A DNA stretch of 64,000 nucleotides from Aculops lycopersici (taxonomy: Eukaryota > Arthropoda > Arachnida > Trombidiformes > Eriophyidae): contig WNKI01000002.1 in the NCBI GenBank assembly GCA_015350385.1, forward strand, positions 5,719,008-5,783,007. The letters are read 5' to 3'. Below the pieces are notes generated by a model, which had not been told where the DNA came from, did not search any database, and saw only the letters and a list, made by a program, of their open reading frames with translations. The position numbers and the translations under genes were made by a program. Of the stretch, positions 54,508 to 62,410 are shown piece by piece. Each line of letters opens with the position of its first letter. Positions within the stretch are counted from its first letter, which is position 1.

Positions 54508-54966
54508 TCAAACAGTCCAATGTGCAGGCATCAGTCCTCCGCAGGCTAGCGCATATCTGGTCTCTTTGGACCAGAATGCCGCCATTAGATTCTCGTGTTT
54601 TCTCTGATTGCTCAAGAGGTCATACTTGGCAACGATCCTCCTGGTATCATTCAAAGCGTTGGCATCCTCCTCTGAGCAACCCGAATCGGTGTCGAATTGG
54701 AAAAATTTGACAAACTTTTGAATAACGAGCTTGGCCAATTTATCGCTTTCGCTTAGTGGCTTGGAGTTCTTGTAATGGTTCTCCCAAGCGAAAATCAAAG
54801 AGTGGCCATCAAAGTCATTCGCCCTCTCCATAATTTTGTTTAACTCTTCGAGAGGATCGATATTCTTTTTGCGAGAGCCGCCGCCGAAAGAAAACGGACC
54901 CGCCTCGCAAACAAGGGCGAGAGCGGCGACCAGAGTGAGGACACAAATAGCGGATTTCTTGTTCAT
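54508..54966 (-). CDS. SSP5, small secreted protein of the array (unit twin of SSP2)
   Basis: Single exon, 152 residues, the longest copy, ATG 54966 (MNKKSAIC). Signal peptide to about 22, then a copy-specific Gly/Lys-rich insertion of about 10 residues (GPFSFGGGSRKKN). Core FDGHSLIFAWENHYKNSKP, IQKFVKFFQFDTDSGCSEED, then LACGGLMPAHWTV. Two mature cysteines. Relative to SSP2, roughly a third of the mature residues differ although the 3' and 5' flanks are nearly the same. Secreted, function unknown. Confidence 0.85.
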   Translation of the reverse strand: MNKKSAICVLTLVAALALVCEAGPFSFGGGSRKKNIDPLEELNKIMERANDFDGHSLIFAWENHYKNSKPLSESDKLAKLVIQKFVKFFQFDTDSGCSEEDANALNDTRRIVAKYDLLSNQRKHENLMAAFWSKETRYALACGGLMPAHWTV

Positions 54967-55056
54967 CTTAATTTGACGAGTTTAGTTAGATTGGCTAAAA
55001 CTATTAGCTCGGCTAGATTATCAGCTTTGGTGTAGACTTAATCACTTTGAATTTCG

Positions 55057-55078
55057 CGTTATCAGGAGGGACAGATCC
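55057..55078 (-). promoter_or_regulatory. conserved array box upstream of SSP5 (diverged)
   Basis: Minus strand GATCTGTCCCTCCTGATAAC. The ends are conserved, the middle is not. TATA-like box near 55158-55170. Confidence 0.5.
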
Positions 55079-55394
55079 GGTGAAGTGAGGAGAAGTGAAG
55101 TGATCAAAGGATGGTGATGTGAGAACAAAGGGCTAACTAAATATAGACTAGCCCCCGGTTTATATTTAGTTGCGCAAAACAGAGGAAGCGGAGTGAGTGT
55201 CGCTACACAGTTTGGTGACGATCAGATGATTTGTTCAAGAAATATTGGCTCATGTCGTGTCGTAATCAACTCGGATGCCGACAGTGTCAATATAAAATTT
55301 CATCCTCGTTTTGTTCTGCTGGCAGCGTAACTATTTTCAATCTCGCAATCCAATTTCTTTCAACAAGAATGGTTGAGTTACGGTTCGAGACTCA

Positions 55395-55808
55395 TCACCA
55401 CAACTTGGTGTTTATGGGAGTGTTCGGGCAATTTCTTCTGAACTCGGACTGCTTTTTGAAGTATGCCCCAATGAGATTAATGCGATCTACTTCCCCGAGC
55501 TTGTAAACTCGGGCAATTTCCTCGACTCCTCTAAGAGCGTCGACATCCTCCTGCTTGCATCCGCCTGTGATGTCGGCTTGGAAAAATTTAACAAATTTTT
55601 CAAAAGTCCTTCTGACACATCGATCGAATTCAGTTTCTGGTTCGGAGTTCTTGTACTTCTCCTCCCAAGCGGCAACTAAAGATTGACCATCATAGTCTTT
55701 CGCCTTCCTCATAATATCGCCAATGTACCTTAATGGATTTTTTCTGCCAGCCTCGCAAACGAAGGCTAGAGCAGCAACAAGAGCAACTATGAGGATAGCG
55801 GATTTCAT
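55395..55808 (-). CDS. SSP6, small secreted protein of the array
   Basis: Single exon, 137 residues, ATG 55808 (MKSAILIV), chosen because the signal peptide starts there; the longer upstream frame has no supported start. It lacks the usual first two codons (MN). TCAATTCAG directly precedes the ATG, a good splice-acceptor sequence. Core YDGQSLVAAWEEKYKNSEP (Gln instead of His), FEKFVKFFQADITGGCKQED, RRNCPNTP end. An additional Cys sits in DRCVRRTF. The middle and end are nearest SSP3/SSP7. Secreted, function unknown. Confidence 0.83.
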   Translation of the reverse strand: MKSAILIVALVAALAFVCEAGRKNPLRYIGDIMRKAKDYDGQSLVAAWEEKYKNSEPETEFDRCVRRTFEKFVKFFQADITGGCKQEDVDALRGVEEIARVYKLGEVDRINLIGAYFKKQSEFRRNCPNTPINTKLW

Positions 55809-55917
55809 CTGAATTGAGAATGAATAGAGTTTAGTTTGTTTGAATATAATTATTAGATTGGCTAGATTATCACCTTTGGTGTAGATTGTTTTCATTAGTG
55901 CAATCAATAGGAGTTTC

Positions 55918-55940
55918 CCTTTATCAGGTAGGATAGATCT
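55918..55940 (-). promoter_or_regulatory. conserved array box upstream of SSP6 (diverged)
   Basis: Minus strand GATCTATCCTACCTGATAA. The GATAA core is kept. A TATA-like stretch lies near 56008-56020. Confidence 0.45.
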
Positions 55941-56119
55941 AGTGAAACGAAGTGATCAAAAAACCGTGGGGTTAGAACAAAGAGCTGACTAAATATAGAC
56001 CCTCCCCGATTAATATTCAGTTTTTCTGAACAGAGAAGATAGAGTGGCTTCCGACACAAGCAGTCTAGTGACGATGAGATGAGTCATTTGAGGAATACCA
56101 ACTCATATTGATTTGTAAT

Positions 56120-56345
56120 CAACTCGAAAGCCGCGAAATTCAACTCGACAAATCTTGTGGCGAGGTAGAATTGAAAATCTAAGGCTGAATCGAGTCTTCT
56201 ATTTCATCGATCAGACTTGGCAAAAAATAGCGATGATGATTTCATTAACATACTCATAGTATGATAGTTAGATATTGATTTAAACCGAAGGTCAGTTTAA
56301 AGGGACTGCGATATTCTTCTCAATTAGCTCATTGATTAGCCAACG
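56120..56345 (-). pseudogene. decayed copy of the unidentified minus-strand coding block
   Basis: The minus-strand frame reads FKLTFGLNQYLTIIL then meets a stop, where the best copy (57447-57650) continues with IRWVEKYVNQ. Several further stops follow. Confidence 0.65.
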
Positions 56346-56565
56346 AGCCAGTGGACCAAGCGGAAGTGGAGGGCTTATTGCAGAGTCTCTTTGACAAATG
56401 CCGAGCTTACGTTGAGTTGTTTGCTGATACCTTGGGTTTGGCTGCATTCGATGCCGAGACTAGCGCCAAGTTGGAACGCTACGGTGGCGAGCAACTGACA
56501 GGTGGTATCGCAAACTTTGTAGTTTGCAAGAGTTTCCTAAAGAATTGTAGACAGCGCCGTTGAGT
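56346..56565 (+). pseudogene. relic 2 of the 362-residue secreted-protein gene
   Basis: About 215 bp matching 59091-59305 of the intact gene (from VDQAGVEGLLQSLFDKC to CKSFLKN) with only about 8 mismatches, frame intact. It lacks the first 250 codons, including the signal peptide, and ends in TAG right after FLKNCRQRR. A young 5'-truncated fragment, left of SSP7. Confidence 0.85.
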
Positions 56566-56747
56566 TCAGGCTCGATTGATTCTCCTTGCAACAAGAGGAA
56601 GGAAATGACTTGAGAAAGGCCGATAGTTTCATTGCATAGTTTTATTTTTGTCTTGCTCTACTAGCAGCACTACATTTTTCTCGTTCTCGCATCCAATTCC
56701 AGGGGCCCTTGACTTCCGGTTCAAGACTCACCACCACAACTACATGC

Positions 56748-57152
56748 TTAGAATATATTCGGGCACTCTCTCCGGAAGGTGATCAACTTGAGGTTGTATG
56801 CAGAGATGAGATTGTAGCGAGGGTAAAAGTTGTTTCCGATGTCATAGTAATCGAAAAGGTCGTGCACCTTGTACAAAGCGTCGACGTCTTCCTGTTTGCA
56901 TCCGCCTGTAATGTCGGATTTGAAAAATTTGACAAACTTCTCAAGAGTCTCCTTGAACAATTGATCGCGTGCAGTTACTGGGTTGGAGTCCTTGTACTTC
57001 TTCTCCCAAGCGTCAATGAGAGAATGGCCGTCAGTTTCGTGGGCCTCCTTCATGATCTCGTTTATCTCCTCCGTTGGATCCTCACCAGCCTCGCAAACGA
57101 AGGCGAGAGCAGCAACCAGAGCAAGTACCAGGAAAGCGGATTTCATCTTCAT
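56748..57152 (-). CDS. SSP7, small secreted protein of the array (twin of SSP3)
   Basis: Single exon, 134 residues, ATG 57152. Same protein as SSP3 apart from seven substitutions at positions 97, 99, 105, 106, 107, 110 and 111 (Q/H, I/L, L/I, A/G, D/N, H/Y, S/P). Signal peptide, DGHSLIDAWE core and the two cysteines (85, 130) are unchanged. In the 3' flank the TTCTCG hexamer has two copies instead of four, and a few single-base changes occur there, so the two units are not simply an assembly duplicate. Secreted, function unknown. Confidence 0.88.
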   Translation of the reverse strand: MKMKSAFLVLALVAALAFVCEAGEDPTEEINEIMKEAHETDGHSLIDAWEKKYKDSNPVTARDQLFKETLEKFVKFFKSDITGGCKQEDVDALYKVHDLFDYYDIGNNFYPRYNLISAYNLKLITFRRECPNIF

Positions 57153-57235
57153 ATTCGCTGGAAATGAATGGGCTTTAGTAAGATTAGCTATACTTTTAGT
57201 ATGGCTAGACTATTAGCTTTGGTTCGGGTTAGTTA

Positions 57236-57258
57236 CACGTTATCCGGTTGGACAGATC
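57236..57258 (-). promoter_or_regulatory. conserved array box upstream of SSP7
   Basis: Minus strand GATCTGTCCAACCGGATAAC, a perfect match to the consensus, about 85 bp upstream of the ATG. Confidence 0.65.
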
Positions 57259-57446
57259 AAGTGAAGTGATGCGAAGTGGAGTAGAGTGAGCAACAGATTG
57301 TGAAGTGGTGACGAAGAGCCAACTCACAACGACACGAAACAAAGAACATAGAGTACTTGTTTACAAGCAGTCAGGTGACGACAAGATCTGTTATTTTTGG
57401 GATACTGACTCATATCCTCTCGTCACCAACTCGAAAGCGACGCAAT

Positions 57447-57650
57447 TCATCTCGAAAAATCGTGTGGCCAAGTAGATTTGAGAATCAATACCGGAAATTG
57501 CCATCTTTCAATTTCTTCAATCAAACTCAGCGGCAATGGAATAATTTGATTTACGTACTTCTCAACCCATCGTATGATAGTAGGGTATTGATTTGAATCG
57601 TTTGTCAGTTTGAAGTGACTGCGATAATCTAGAATCATATTCTTCTCATA
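57447..57650 (-). pseudogene. best-preserved copy of the unidentified minus-strand coding block
   Basis: An open frame reads MILDYRSHFKLTNDSNQY, then IIRWVEKYVNQIIPLPLSL, then ILKSTWPHDFSR and stop. Copies at 60400-60620 and 62510-62750 translate to the same motif in the same frame (MILAHHRNFELT, KKYVNQIIPLPLSL, ILKSIWPQDLSS; RTILAYRSHFKLT, PMPLSLIEKIE, ILKSTWPQDLSS) but carry stops or shifts. The parallel amino-acid conservation shows it was once coding. No start codon with signal peptide or known domain is visible, and I cannot name the family. Confidence 0.6.
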
Positions 57651-57659
57651 TTGCGTTGG

Positions 57660-57890
57660 CCATATCTCATTGAATGGGCAGAGAGCCGATGGCTCTTTGA
57701 CAATTTTCCAAGCTAACGTTGAGTTGTTTGATGATAGCTTGGGTTTGGCTGCACTCGATGCCGAGACAAGCGGCAAGTTGGGACGCTACGGTGGCAAGCA
57801 ACTGACAAGTCGTATCGCAAACTTAGTAGTTTGCAAGAGTTTCCTAAAGAATCGCAAGACCAAAGATTTGCACCACGTCGCTGTTGAGTT
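57660..57890 (+). pseudogene. relic 3 of the 362-residue secreted-protein gene
   Basis: Matches the VELFADTLGLAA to FLKNRKTKD region of the intact gene (about 59155-59310), more diverged than relic 2. No start or signal peptide. It is followed by 3'-flank sequence of a lost SSP gene. Confidence 0.75.
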
Positions 57891-57899
57891 TACCCTCGT

Positions 57900-58095
57900 T
57901 TTTGCAACTAGAGAGGGAAAATGACCTGAGAAAAGACAATAGTTTCGATACAGAGTTTCATCATTGTGTTTATCAACTAACAGCACAACAATTTTTCTCG
58001 TTCTCGTTCTCGCAATCCAATTTCAGCAGTCTTTCGCTGCTAGTTCAAAACCTATTACCGCAACCACCTGTTTCTAACTCAGGGCGATTTTATGC
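57900..58095 (-). pseudogene. 3' flank of a lost SSP gene
   Basis: Contains the AATAAA-less 3'-flank features of SSP units: CAGCACAACAATTTTTCTCG, (TTCTCG)3 at 57994-58013 and a degraded TTCCGGTT-CACCACAAC element at 58040-58070. The SSP coding region that should follow to the right is absent and replaced by the segment leading to the 362-residue gene. Confidence 0.55.
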
Positions 58096-58347
58096 AAGCT
58101 CGTCAGATCGACAATTCAATCATGAAATTATCTCGGCATCAAACAGGATCTTGTTATGCCAACTGTTGGTCAACAAGCGCGCGTTACGGTCGCGTCGCTA
58201 GGCTTTTTCTGCATGGTCTATGAATCGGAGGCTAAAAATAGACTACAGTCTTTTCTAACTGATATGTTTTATGCCAAAAATCACAGATTGGTTTGAGTTT
58301 TCAATGAATATGACTAAATACAATCAAAAGATTACTAATTCAAGAAG

Positions 58348-59436
58348 ATGATTAAATTGACTCCATTGTTTGTTGCGATTTTCACGGCCACCTTTCTGCT
58401 GCTCGCCAGTGACAGCAGAGCGGCCGGTTTGCCTTCTAAGGAAGTTACTTACAATGAGTTGGAACTGGAACTCGACTCAAAGGATAAGTCTAGTGCGGAC
58501 AAGTTTATCAATTTAAACAGGTGGCTTCTTGAGAATGTAAGCGAAACCGAGAGTTTCGAGAAAAACCTACAGGCTGCAATTGGACACTTGGGCGAGATCA
58601 AGGAGGATCAAAAGGAGCACGACGTTTGGGTTAATTTTGTAAACTTGGCAAAGATAACCGAGAACAACAGATGCAACTTGGAATCGGTCAAGATTCTTCT
58701 AACAAACTCGCGAAACGGACTCGTAAATCGCACGTCTAACGAGGCGCCACAGGGAAGCCACAAGAGGGCCCAAAGGATTGTGTACAAGTATCTCGTTGAG
58801 CATGCAAAGAATTGCGAGCCAATTTATGAGCAAAAGTACAGAGAGAAACGTAAGACTTTTGATCAATCGGAATTTATCATGGTCTCAGCTTTGGCATATC
58901 AGCTGAGAAATGGGACAAAGTTTATGGGAATCTTTAGGCCAGGTACCAAGGAGACGAATAGATTTTTGGTTAAAATCAGTCGCCTCTCAGCAGATGAAAT
59001 GTCAAAGGTTGCGATGCGAGTAATCAGAAAGAATCACTCGCTTGAGCAGAAAGATATTCTGAAGGCTCAGATTGCTCGTAAAATGGCCAAAGAGCTAGTG
59101 GACCAAGCGGGAGTGGAGGGCTTATTGCAGAGTCTCTTTGACAAATGCCGAGCTTACGTTGAGCTATTTGCTGATACCTTGGGTTTGGCTGCATTCGATG
59201 CCGAGACTAGCGCCAAGTTGGAACGTTACGGTGGCGAGCAACTGACGGGTGGTATCGCAAACTTTGTAGTTTGCAAGAGTTTCCTAAAGAATCGCAAGAC
59301 CAAAGATATGCTTCAAGGCGCGATGGCTGGCATTCCAAAGAGGATGCCCAAATACATGCCAGACAAGAAAAAGGCCGACTCTCAATCTTTGCAGAAGAAG
59401 ACAATGAAGAAAGCAGCTAAGAAGTTCGAGGGTTGA
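58348..59436 (+). CDS. 362-residue secreted protein of the array, opposite strand
   Basis: Single exon, 362 residues, ATG 58348 (MIKLTPLF), signal peptide to about 26 (FTATFLLLASDSRA). Mature part is charged and helical, with several N-glycosylation sequons (NVS, NRT, NGT, NHS). Cysteines are few: RCNLE near 112, NCEPI near 155, KCRAY near 267, and VVCKSFL near 310. The C-terminus is very basic (KRMPKYMPDKKKAD, KKTMKKAAKKFEG). AATAAA lies at 59454, so the transcript ends just after the stop. It is convergent with SSP8, and three truncated relics occupy the equivalent place near other SSP genes, so the pair duplicated together and this gene repeatedly decayed. I recognise no family. A co-secreted partner of the SSPs is possible but only inferred. 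Confidence 0.85.
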   Translation: MIKLTPLFVAIFTATFLLLASDSRAAGLPSKEVTYNELELELDSKDKSSADKFINLNRWLLENVSETESFEKNLQAAIGHLGEIKEDQKEHDVWVNFVNLAKITENNRCNLESVKILLTNSRNGLVNRTSNEAPQGSHKRAQRIVYKYLVEHAKNCEPIYEQKYREKRKTFDQSEFIMVSALAYQLRNGTKFMGIFRPGTKETNRFLVKISRLSADEMSKVAMRVIRKNHSLEQKDILKAQIARKMAKELVDQAGVEGLLQSLFDKCRAYVELFADTLGLAAFDAETSAKLERYGGEQLTGGIANFVVCKSFLKNRKTKDMLQGAMAGIPKRMPKYMPDKKKADSQSLQKKTMKKAAKKFEG

Positions 59437-59453
59437 TGATTGTAGAGTTGGTG

Positions 59454-59459
59454 AATAAA
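59454..59459 (+). terminator. polyadenylation signal AATAAA
   Basis: Canonical hexamer 18 bases after the stop codon of the 362-residue protein gene. Confidence 0.75.
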
Positions 59460-59700
59460 CTGTAGCATTAGGCAACCCAGACCTGTTGAGTCTGGATTGG
59501 ATTTATATTTTTTGCCACGAGAGAAAGGAAACAACTCGAATATGACCCGCTGGTTTCAATACAACAATCTATTTTTTTTTCTCTGTTATTTTTCGTTCTC
59601 GTAACCTGATATCTATTCTCCCTCAACAAAAGTCATTGACTTCCGGTTCCACACTAATCATCACAACTACCTGTTTATATTCACTGAGTTCTCGACAAAT

Positions 59701-60108
59701 CTATTTTGCCCGCAACAATTTCTTGCAGGCTATCTCGTATTCGATTCTGTGGTCTAGGACTGCCTCCTTGAGGTTGGTGCTAAGCAAGATATTGTACTTA
59801 TCGACTAGATCTTTGACCTTGTTGAGAACGTCGACATTCTCTTGCGTGCATCCGTTCTGGACTTTGAACAGGAAGTATTGGGCAAACAACTGGAGAGTCT
59901 CCTTGAAAATTTGATCTTTTTCAGATTCTGGTTCGGAGTCCTTGTACTCGTTCTCCCAAGCTTCAATCAGAGAGTCACCGTCCTCATCGTCCTCATCCAT
60001 AATCTTGACCAACTTTGAGAGTGGATCTCTGAACTTCTCGTCGGCCTCGCAAACAAAGGCGAGAGCAGCTACCAGAGCAACCACCAGGATGGCGGATTTC
60101 ATGTTCAT
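59701..60108 (-). CDS. SSP8, small secreted protein of the array
   Basis: Single exon, 135 residues, ATG 60108 (MNMKSAILVV), signal peptide to about 22. The core is divergent: DEDGDSLIEAWENEYKDSEP (Asp for the usual His), LQLFAQYFLFKVQNGCTQEN, then YEIACKKLL. The N-terminal mature part is strongly acidic (KIMDEDDEDGDS). Two mature cysteines. The only SSP gene facing an intact copy of the 362-residue gene (265 bp between stops). The decayed SSP at 52740-52966 is its closest relative in the 3' half. Secreted, function unknown. Confidence 0.85.
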   Translation of the reverse strand: MNMKSAILVVALVAALAFVCEADEKFRDPLSKLVKIMDEDDEDGDSLIEAWENEYKDSEPESEKDQIFKETLQLFAQYFLFKVQNGCTQENVDVLNKVKDLVDKYNILLSTNLKEAVLDHRIEYEIACKKLLRAK

Positions 60109-60190
60109 CTCTGTCGGTAATAAATGGGCTTTAGTTAAATTAGCTATACTTTTAGTATGGCTAGATTATTAGCTTTGGTTCAGGTTAGTT

Positions 60191-60213
60191 ACACGTTATC
60201 CGGTTGGACAGAT
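60191..60213 (-). promoter_or_regulatory. conserved array box upstream of SSP8
   Basis: Minus strand GATCTGTCCAACCGGATAAC, a perfect consensus match, about 85 bp upstream of the ATG. Confidence 0.65.
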
Positions 60214-60369
60214 CAACTGAGGTTAAGCGAAGTCAGAGGCAGATTGTGAAGTGGGGACCAAGAGCTAACTAACGAAGACACGAAACAAAGAACATAGAGT
60301 GCTTGTTTACGAGCAGTCGGGTGGCGGCAAGATGAGTTATTTTAAGAAATCTGACTCATATCGTCTCGT

Positions 60370-60645
60370 GGTCTAGTCGAAAGCCGCGAAATTCAACTCG
60401 ACAAATCTTGTGGCCAGATAGATTTGAGAATGCAGCCACGAGAATCACAATCTTCCATCTCATCGATCAAGCTCAGCGGCAACGGAATAATTTGATTTAC
60501 ATACTTTTTAACCCACAGTATGATCGTTAGGTATTGAGTTCAATTTGTTAGTTCAAAGTTTCGATGATGAGCTAGAATCATACTTTTTCTCTGGATCCTC
60601 ATATCATAATCAATAGAATCAATCTATTTTTCCCATTGATTTCTT
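60370..60645 (-). pseudogene. decayed copy of the unidentified minus-strand coding block
   Basis: Minus-strand frame: MRIQRKSMILAHHRNFELTN, then a stop, then QYLTIILWVKKYVNQIIPL and PLSLIDEMEDCDSRGCIL. One in-frame stop interrupts an otherwise well kept sequence. Confidence 0.65.
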
Positions 60646-60956
60646 GAGATGAACAAGCTCCATTCAAATTCATATTGAGATATGACTTCTAATCCATATC
60701 AAGATGTTAATCACAGCCGAGATCACAGTCGACGTTGAGAGGCAGCAATTTTCAGAGATTAAGTCTTTATTTTAAATGAATTGACCTCAAGCAAGCTTGA
60801 GCGAGTTCATGTAAGCTTATCAAAATGACAAGTCAATCGATCTCTGCGTTAAACACAATTTTGTGATGCCACTTGTCGGAACGCGAATCACGGTCGCGTC
60901 ACCAGGCTTCTCCAATACCGTGGAGTTTTAACAAACTGATATATCTTTCTATCAAC

Positions 60957-60976
60957 AAACCCGAAATTGTACGAGT
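60957..60976 (-). terminator. altered hairpin near the SSP9 stop codon
   Basis: AACCCG / CGAGTT can still form a stem with one mismatch although the bases differ from the SSP1/SSP4 hairpin. Weak evidence that pairing, not sequence, is kept. Confidence 0.35.
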
Positions 60977-60985
60977 TTTCAACGA

Positions 60986-61405
60986 CTAAGAATCGATCAT
61001 GCCCTTGCAGGTGTTCACGTACTCAGTACTCTTTTTGTAGAATGCATCTACGAGATACTTCCTAAGAATTCTGATGTCCAAGAGTTGGTAATATGCGACA
61101 ACCTTGAAGACCTCATCCATAACGTCGACATTCTCGCGCTTGCATCCGTTTTTGGGATCGAATTGGAAGAACTCGACAAATTTCTTAAGAGTGTCCTTGA
61201 ACAATCGATCGTGTTCAGTTTTTGGCTCGGAGTTCTTGTACTTCTCCTCCCAAGCGGCAATTAAAGAGTGACCGTCAGTATCCTTATATTGTGCCATAAT
61301 GGCGTTTATTCTTTTGCATGGATCGAACCTCATTGGGCCAGCTTCGCAAACAAAGGCGAGAGCAGCAACCAGAGCAACGACACAAATAGCGGATCTCGTG
61401 TTCAT
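60986..61405 (-). CDS. SSP9, small secreted protein of the array
   Basis: Single exon, 139 residues, ATG 61405 (MNTRSAICVV), signal peptide to about 22 (FVCEAGP). Core DTDGHSLIAAWEEKYKNSEP, LKKFVEFFQFDPKNGCKREN, then VNTCKGMIDS end. Three mature cysteines: the family pair and one in DPCKRI, at the same place as the extra Cys of SSP1 and SSP10. Its 3' side shares the TGTGATGCCACTTGTCGG / GTCGCGTCACCAGG segment and the altered hairpin with SSP1 and SSP4, so these three form a 3'-end class. Secreted, function unknown. Confidence 0.85.
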   Translation of the reverse strand: MNTRSAICVVALVAALAFVCEAGPMRFDPCKRINAIMAQYKDTDGHSLIAAWEEKYKNSEPKTEHDRLFKDTLKKFVEFFQFDPKNGCKRENVDVMDEVFKVVAYYQLLDIRILRKYLVDAFYKKSTEYVNTCKGMIDS

Positions 61406-61465
61406 CTTAATCGAGAATAAATGGAGTTTGCTTAGATTGTTTTCCTAGGTGTTTTCACTTGGAAT

Positions 61466-61489
61466 ACACGTTATCCGGTTGGATAGATC
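61466..61489 (-). promoter_or_regulatory. conserved array box upstream of SSP9
   Basis: Minus strand GATCTATCCAACCGGATAAC, about 62 bp upstream of the ATG. A TATA-like CTAAACATAAAC lies near 61536-61549. Confidence 0.6.
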
Positions 61490-61886
61490 AAGTAGAGTGA
61501 GAACACCGAGTTAACTAAACATAAACCCTCCCCGAGTTTATGTTTAGTTGTACAAAGCAGAGTACAGGGACTGACTGTCGACAAACAGTCTGATGACGAT
61601 AAGGTCAGTTATTTTAGGGATACTGACTGATATCCTCTCGTCTCAAATCAACTTGAAGGAAGCTAAGTTTGCTATCTTAATCTTTCATGACGAGATGGAG
61701 GAAATAATTAGGAATTGGCCGATAGTTTTTTTATGAAAACATTTGATTTGATTTTATTTATGTTCTGCTCTGCTGGCATCACAACCATTTTCTCTCGTTC
61801 TCGCGATTCAATTTCTCCTAACAAGAGTCCTCGACTTCCGGTTCGACACCAAACACCACAACTTCCTGTTTCTATTTATTTAGTTT

Positions 61887-62318
61887 TCAATGGACATAGC
61901 TTGCACCCATGAGGCCAATGCAGGCTACTACGTAACTGATTCCCTTCCTGTGTAACGCCCCGCTGAGATTATAAAGTTGTCTCGCGGCGATCATAATTCC
62001 ATACTTGTTGACAACATCGTTGACCTTGTGCAGAAGGTCGAGATTCTTTTGCTTGCACTCGTCCCCTTCGTTGAATTGGAGAAATTGCACGAACAGCTGA
62101 AGAGTGTCCTTGACCAATTGATCGCCTTCAGTTTTTGGGTTGGAGTTCTTGTACTCGTTCTCCCAAGCGGCAATGAGAGAGTGACCATCAGTATCGTTCG
62201 CCTTCACCATAATGGCGTTTATCGTCTCGCATGGATCTGGGACATTTTGGTCGGCCTCGTAAACAAAGGCGAGAGCAGCGACCAGAGCGACGACAAGGAT
62301 AGCGGATTTCATGTTCAT
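61887..62318 (-). CDS. SSP10, small secreted protein of the array
   Basis: Single exon, 143 residues, ATG 62318 (MNMKSAILVV). Signal peptide to about 22, with Tyr replacing the otherwise constant signal-peptide Cys (FVYEA). Core DTDGHSLIAAWENEYKNSNP, LQLFVQFLQFNEGDECKQKN (Glu before the Cys instead of Gly), then VVACIGLMGASYVH. Three mature cysteines including DPCETI. It contains NLSG, a possible N-glycosylation site not seen at this place in the others. Rightmost intact copy of the array. Secreted, function unknown. Confidence 0.85.
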   Translation of the reverse strand: MNMKSAILVVALVAALAFVYEADQNVPDPCETINAIMVKANDTDGHSLIAAWENEYKNSNPKTEGDQLVKDTLQLFVQFLQFNEGDECKQKNLDLLHKVNDVVNKYGIMIAARQLYNLSGALHRKGISYVVACIGLMGASYVH

Positions 62319-62410
62319 CTTGATTTGGGAAGCAATGGACTTAGGATAGTTTGGCTAGATTATTGGATTTTGGTAAGATTGTTCTTTTTGGTGGTTTTAC
62401 TGATAAAATT

